A stretch of 64,000 bases of DNA, taken from the NCBI GenBank assembly GCA_044226205.1, contig JBGAHL010000001.1:62001-126000 (forward strand). Direction: 5' to 3'. Made by a program: the position numbers and the translations under genes. The notes below the pieces were generated by a model. That model ran no database searches, had not been told where the DNA came from, and saw nothing but the letters and a program-made list of their open reading frames with translations. Source of the stretch: M3007 sp044226205 (GTDB lineage: Bacteria; Bacteroidota; Bacteroidia; Chitinophagales; Saprospiraceae). Positions 59,907 through 64,000 of the stretch are shown one piece after another; the stretch's first letter is position 1; each line of letters opens with the position of its first letter.

Positions 59907-61757
59907 ATGAATATTGTTTCCTTGCTCCAGAACGCCGTTAGTCAGGCTGTTGAACAATTGTACGGCGAACAACCCGAGCTCGCAAAGATTTCGGTCAGCC
60001 CCACGCCCGGCGACTTTACGGGCGACTACACGGTGGTCGTGTTCCCGTTTGTCAAACTTTCAAAAAAATCACCCGAACTCACCGGCATTGAACTGGGGGA
60101 GTTTCTGACGCGAGAAGTGCCCGAAGTTGCTGATTTTAATGTTATTAAAGGGTTTCTGAACCTCGAAATCGGCGCCGCCTACTGGCAAAAATTCCTCGAC
60201 GAAGCCCTTGCCGACCCGGCCTTCGGGCGGCAGCCCCGTTCCGGCCACAAGGTGATGGTGGAGTATTCGTCGCCCAACACCAACAAACCCCTGCACCTCG
60301 GGCACGTGCGGAATATCCTGCTCGGTTGGTCGTGCAGCCAGATCCTGGAAGCGGCCGGACATGAAGTCGTCAAGGTGCAGGTGATCAACGACCGCGGCGT
60401 GGCGATCTGCAAAAGCATGTACTCCTGGCTGAAATTCGGCGAAGGCAAAACGCCGCAAAATTCGGGAGAGAAAGGCGACCACATGGTCGGGGATTTTTAT
60501 GTTCTTTTTGAACAAAAAAGCAAGGAAGAATACGCCGCCTGGCAACAAACACCCCAGGGTCAAAGCGTCCTCGAAGAGAAAAGAAAACCGGGTCAGGCAG
60601 ACAAGGAATTTTTCAAAGACTTTAAGAATCAATGGTTTAACACCTACTCCACCCTGGGCGCCGAGGTGCGGGAGATGCTGCGCAAATGGGAAGCCGGCGA
60701 CCCGGAAACCGTCGCGCTTTGGAAACAAATGAACGGTTGGGTGTATGACGGATTTGACCAGACCTACGCCGACCTGGGAGTTACTTTTGACAAACTGTAT
60801 TACGAAAGCGACACCTACCTGTTGGGCAAGGAAATCGTGGATGAAGGCCTGCAAAAAAGCATTTTTTACCGAAAAGACGACGGCTCCGTGTGGGTCGATC
60901 TGACCGACATCGGGCAGGACCAAAAACTCGTGCTCCGCTCCGACGGCACTTCCGTTTATATTACCCAGGACCTCGGTACGGCGCGCATGCGTTACCACGA
61001 ATTCGGTTGCGACCGGGTGGTTTACGTGGTGGCCGACGAGCAGAACTACCATTTTACCGTCCTTTTCGAAGTACTCAAACGCCTCGGCGAACCTTACGCC
61101 GGCGGCCTTTACCACCTTTCCTACGGCCTGGTCGAACTGCCGGCCGGACGTATGAAAACCAGTGAAGGCACGGTCGTGGATGCCGATGAACTCATGGCGG
61201 AAGTGATTACGCTGGCGCGCCAGCAAGCCTCCGAACGGGGCGATGTGACCGCTTTTACAGCCGAAGAACAGGAAAAACTTTACCGCCAGATCGGTCTCGG
61301 CGCACTCAAGTTTTTCATGATCAAGGTGCATCCCAAGAAAAAAATGACCTTCAATCCGGAGGAGTCCGTCGATTTGCAAGGGCAGACCGGGCCCTATATC
61401 CAGTATTCGTACGTACGGATCAACGGCTTGATGCAACGTGTTGAAAAAGAACAAATTGACCTGAGTGGCTGGGATGCCTACGACGACTATCAGCCGCAGG
61501 AAAAGGAGCTTTTGAAATTGCTCCATGAATACCCGGGCGTCGTGACGCAGGCTGCTGCCGAATACGACCCCTCGCACATTGCCAATTACTGCTACACTTT
61601 GGCCAAAAGTTACCACCGCTTCTGGCACGACCTGTCCGTTTTCAATGCCGACCAGCCTCAAACCCGGGCCTTCCGCCTTCAACTGAGCAAAATGGTGGGT
61701 CAGGTTTTGAAATCCGCCATGTTGCTGCTGGGAATTGAAATGCCGACAAGAATGTAA
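59907..61757 (+). CDS. argS: Arginyl-tRNA synthetase
   Basis: From the ATG at 59907 the protein has 616 residues. It shows the N-terminal Add-1 domain, the class I signature HLGH in SSPNTNKPLHLGHVRNIL, an insertion of about 90 residues with a coiled-coil look (FEQKSKEEYAAWQQTPQGQ), the KMSKS-equivalent in LPAGRMKTSEGTVV, and the DALR anticodon-binding domain at the end (YDPSHIANYCYTLAKSYHRF). It charges tRNA-Arg. A TACTTTTG -7 element lies at 59824-59831. fhs follows 17 bases later, so the two are probably cotranscribed. Confidence 0.96.
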   Translation: MNIVSLLQNAVSQAVEQLYGEQPELAKISVSPTPGDFTGDYTVVVFPFVKLSKKSPELTGIELGEFLTREVPEVADFNVIKGFLNLEIGAAYWQKFLDEALADPAFGRQPRSGHKVMVEYSSPNTNKPLHLGHVRNILLGWSCSQILEAAGHEVVKVQVINDRGVAICKSMYSWLKFGEGKTPQNSGEKGDHMVGDFYVLFEQKSKEEYAAWQQTPQGQSVLEEKRKPGQADKEFFKDFKNQWFNTYSTLGAEVREMLRKWEAGDPETVALWKQMNGWVYDGFDQTYADLGVTFDKLYYESDTYLLGKEIVDEGLQKSIFYRKDDGSVWVDLTDIGQDQKLVLRSDGTSVYITQDLGTARMRYHEFGCDRVVYVVADEQNYHFTVLFEVLKRLGEPYAGGLYHLSYGLVELPAGRMKTSEGTVVDADELMAEVITLARQQASERGDVTAFTAEEQEKLYRQIGLGALKFFMIKVHPKKKMTFNPEESVDLQGQTGPYIQYSYVRINGLMQRVEKEQIDLSGWDAYDDYQPQEKELLKLLHEYPGVVTQAAAEYDPSHIANYCYTLAKSYHRFWHDLSVFNADQPQTRAFRLQLSKMVGQVLKSAMLLLGIEMPTRM

Positions 61758-61774
61758 GAAAAACGCTCTAACCA

Positions 61775-63451
61775 ATGCTAACCGACATCGAAATTGCACA
61801 ACAAGCCCACATCAAAAAGATCATTCCGCTTGCAGAAGAATCCCTCGGCATCCCGGATGAAGTACTTGAACCCTTTGGACACTACAAAGCGAAAGTAGCG
61901 CTCGACTACCTTGACAAACTTCCCGAACGCCCGGGCAGCAAACTGATTCTCGTCACGGCCATCAGCCCGACCCCGGCCGGCGAAGGAAAAACAACGACTT
62001 CCGTCGGGCTCGGCGACGGGCTCAGCCGCATCGGCAAAAAAGCGATGATCTGCCTGCGGGAACCCAGCCTTGGCCCCGTCTTTGGCATGAAAGGCGGCGC
62101 AGCCGGCGGCGGATACGCGCAGGTAATTCCGATGGAAGACATCAACCTGCACTTCACCGGCGATTTCAATGCCATCGCTTTGGCCAACAACCTGCTGGCA
62201 GCCCTGATCGACAACCACATCCACCAGGGCAACGAACTCGGTATCGACGTACGTCGCGTCACCTGGAAACGTGTCGTGGACATGAACGACCGCGCCCTGC
62301 GCGATATCGTCGTAGGACTCGGCGGCATAAGCAACGGTTACCCCCGCGAAAACGGTTTCGATATCGTGGTAGCCTCCGAAATCATGGCTATTTTCTGCCT
62401 TTCCACTTCGCTGAGCGACCTGAAAAATCGCCTGGGCAACATCGTTATCGGCTACACCCACGACCGCAAACCCGTACACGCCCGCGACCTGAAAGCCCAC
62501 GGCGCAATGGCTGTTTTGCTGAAAGATGCGCTGAAACCCAACCTGGTGCAAACGCTCGAACACACGCCGGCTTTTATCCACGGTGGCCCGTTTGCCAATA
62601 TCGCACACGGCTGCAACACCGTGATTGCCACTAAAAACGCCATGAAACTGGCCGATTACGTGGTCACGGAAGCCGGTTTTGGCGCCGACCTCGGGGCCGA
62701 AAAGTTTATCGACATCAAATGCCGCAAATCCGGCCTGCGCCCCAGCGCCGTGGTCGTAGTCGCCACACTGCGCGCCCTGAAATACCACGGCGGCGTGGAC
62801 CTGAAAGAACTCAACCAGGAAAACCTGCCCGCGCTCGAAAAAGGGTTTGCCAACCTCGAACGCCACGTCAACAACGTGCGCACCCACTACGGACTACCCT
62901 GTATCGTTGCCGTCAACCACTTTACGTTCGATACGGATGCTGAAATCGCCCTTCTGCGCGACAAACTGGCCCCTTACGGGGTTCCGCTGGTCGTCTCGCG
63001 GCACTGGGCCGAAGGTGGCAAGGGCGCGGAAGACCTCGCACGGGCAGTCGTAGCCGCCACGGAAGGCGATGTACCCAGTCCGACTTTCGTGTACGACGAC
63101 AACCTCACGCTGTGGGACAAAATGAAGGCCATCGCCACCAAAATCTACAGCGCTTCCGACATCACGGCCGATACGGACGTACGCACACGGATCAAAAAAC
63201 TGCAGGAAGAGGGCTACGGCCACTACCCGGTTTGCGTGGCCAAAACGCAATATTCATTCTCCACCGACCCGAAATTGCGCGGCGCGCCCTCCGGTCACGT
63301 GGTCAATATCAGGGAAGTACGCCTGTCGGCCGGCGCAGAATTTATCGTCATGGTTTGCGGCGATATCATGACCATGCCCGGCCTGCCCAAGGCGCCTTCT
63401 GCCGAAAAAATCGACATCGACGAAAACGGCAAAATCGTCGGACTGTTCTGA
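61775..63451 (+). CDS. fhs: Formate-tetrahydrofolate ligase
   Basis: A 558-residue protein with the P-loop TPAGEGKTTTSVGL and the signatures VALREPSLGP-like (MICLREPSLGPVFGMKGGAAGG) and HTPAFIHGGPFANIAHGCN (both given in part). Length is usual. It makes 10-formyl-tetrahydrofolate from formate, ATP and THF, feeding purine synthesis. The start ATG is at 61775 and the gene is close behind argS. It ends in a region of TGATGAG repeats that may form a hairpin. Confidence 0.96.
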   Translation: MLTDIEIAQQAHIKKIIPLAEESLGIPDEVLEPFGHYKAKVALDYLDKLPERPGSKLILVTAISPTPAGEGKTTTSVGLGDGLSRIGKKAMICLREPSLGPVFGMKGGAAGGGYAQVIPMEDINLHFTGDFNAIALANNLLAALIDNHIHQGNELGIDVRRVTWKRVVDMNDRALRDIVVGLGGISNGYPRENGFDIVVASEIMAIFCLSTSLSDLKNRLGNIVIGYTHDRKPVHARDLKAHGAMAVLLKDALKPNLVQTLEHTPAFIHGGPFANIAHGCNTVIATKNAMKLADYVVTEAGFGADLGAEKFIDIKCRKSGLRPSAVVVVATLRALKYHGGVDLKELNQENLPALEKGFANLERHVNNVRTHYGLPCIVAVNHFTFDTDAEIALLRDKLAPYGVPLVVSRHWAEGGKGAEDLARAVVAATEGDVPSPTFVYDDNLTLWDKMKAIATKIYSASDITADTDVRTRIKKLQEEGYGHYPVCVAKTQYSFSTDPKLRGAPSGHVVNIREVRLSAGAEFIVMVCGDIMTMPGLPKAPSAEKIDIDENGKIVGLF

Positions 63452-63456
63452 AGTAG

Positions 63457-63540
63457 TGATGAGTGATGAGTGATGAGTATTTTACGATTGGAATAAACTC
63501 ATCACTCATAGCTCATCACTCATAACTCATAGTTCATCAC
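63457..63540. repeat. Tandem and inverted TGATGAG repeats between convergent genes
   Basis: Three copies of an eight-base GTGATGA(G) unit (63457-63478) are followed by inverted copies ACTCATCACTCAT, GCTCATCACTCAT and ACTCATAGTTCATCAC (63497-63540). ATGAGTGATGAGT at 63466-63478 and ACTCATCACTCAT at 63497-63509 form a perfect 13-bp stem. The right part supplies the last codons and the stop of the SMP-30 gene. It probably serves as a bidirectional transcription end. Confidence 0.75.
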
Positions 63541-64000
63541 TCTCTGCACGCATTTTCGGTCTTGGAGGGTGACAAAAATGCTTTTTTGGCTGGCGTCGCA
63601 GAACGTCAGGTTGCTGACCTGTTTCCCGCCTGTTTTGATTTCCCGCAACAATTGCCCCTTGGGCGACACGACGGCGACGGTTCCCCTACCCCATCGGGCG
63701 ATGTACAGGTTTCCCTGGCGGTCGCATTTCATGCCATCGAGTCCGTCCTTGTCAAAGTGGATCAGGAGGCGTTTGTTGCCCAGGCTGCCGTCCGGCGCCA
63801 CGTCGTAGGCCCAGACATTCTGTTGGATGGATTCGTTGACATACAGGATTTTCTCGTCGGGGCTCAGTTCGATGCCGTTGGTGGTGCCCATGTTCGATTC
63901 CAACAGGGTCGCCTTGCCGTCCGGCGAGATTCGCCACAGTTGCCCTGTGCCGTCGGCCCATTTGGGGTCGGATGCATACAACACGTCTTTACTCGTAATG
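63520..64000 (-). CDS. SMP-30/gluconolactonase-like protein, C-terminal part (cut by window end)
   Basis: The frame is open to the right edge: bases 63985-64000 continue as ITSKD before VLYASDP, so the GTG at 63984 is not a true start. The visible 160 residues are SMP-30 beta-propeller blades: GQLWRISPDGKATLLE, TTNGIELSPDEKILYVNES with the metal-ligand Asn, and DGLDGMKCDRQGNLYIARW with the Asp ligand. Family members hydrolyse lactones in a Ca- or Zn-dependent way. The N-terminus with any signal peptide lies outside the window. The end of the protein (RVMNYEL) is encoded by the repeat region and may not be the ancestral C-terminus. Confidence 0.82.
   Translation of the reverse strand, partial: ITSKDVLYASDPKWADGTGQLWRISPDGKATLLESNMGTTNGIELSPDEKILYVNESIQQNVWAYDVAPDGSLGNKRLLIHFDKDGLDGMKCDRQGNLYIARWGRGTVAVVSPKGQLLREIKTGGKQVSNLTFCDASQKSIFVTLQDRKCVQRVMNYEL

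Noticed and set aside
60069..61799. 576-codon minus-strand open frame opposite argS
   Set aside because: Shadow of a confidently identified tRNA synthetase.
63457..63540. CRISPR array
   Set aside because: Units are only about 8 bases with no spacers of constant length and no cas genes; they are tandem and inverted short repeats.

Overview
The window looks like chromosomal DNA of a Bacteroidota bacterium, most likely of the Saprospiria type (Lewinella/Haliscomenobacter-like). The evidence is: five large secreted proteins plus one fragment, most ending in type IX secretion (T9SS) sorting domains of both type A and type B (CHU_C); a PorP/SprF-PorE-like gene pair; choice-of-anchor B and L, SprB-repeat, LVIVD and DUF7619 domains; promoters of the Bacteroidota form TTG-N17-21-TAnnTTTG; and start codons without clear Shine-Dalgarno sequences. 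Nothing points to a prophage, plasmid, integron, IS element or CRISPR array. The lineage call is inference from gene content.

Layout. 1-4700: the tail of a T9SS cargo gene, a large repetitive surface protein with a C-terminal peptidase S74 self-cleaving chaperone domain, and a small CHU_C protein. 4700-11750 (minus): PorE-like and PorP-like T9SS/gliding components, a family 9 glycosyltransferase, a lipoprotein alpha-amylase, an unknown lipoprotein and a beta-phosphoglucomutase-like HAD enzyme. 11800-15460 (minus): a compact four-gene cluster of a solute-binding/OmpA fusion, a PspA-like coiled-coil membrane protein, a two-TM microprotein and a soluble coiled-coil protein. I rate this the best candidate for an undescribed system. 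15700-20400 (plus): two groups of plus-strand genes with internal 4-bp overlaps, glycosyltransferase/B1 metallo-beta-lactamase/aldo-keto reductase, then two LVIVD lipoproteins and an outer-membrane barrel. 20400-31800: a secreted DUF7619 protein and housekeeping genes (recQ, aroK, tRNA-His, trmD, a Zn amidase, a LuxC-like reductase).

31900-36700 holds an ABC/HlyD/TolC export operon whose ATPase motifs are unusual, followed by a 168-bp imperfect palindrome. 36700-45300: a MenI-like thioesterase, two T9SS-type secreted proteins, a biotin carboxylase with a class IV aminotransferase, and a membrane-anchored AraC-type regulator. 45300-54000: an AIM24-family protein, YajC, a catalytic/non-catalytic M16 peptidase pair, a YkuK RNase H-like protein, a DUF4442 protein, a membrane protein and SppA. 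54300-64000: a giant adhesin-like protein with twelve SprB repeats, argS, fhs, and a truncated SMP-30-type gene at the right edge.

How the genes fit together: PorP/PorE and YajC belong to envelope export machinery that would serve the T9SS cargo encoded nearby; SppA, the M16 pair, the amidase and the 11.9-15.5 kb cluster are envelope maintenance or stress functions. Many genes end in strong hairpins, several with U-tracts, which separate the operons clearly.
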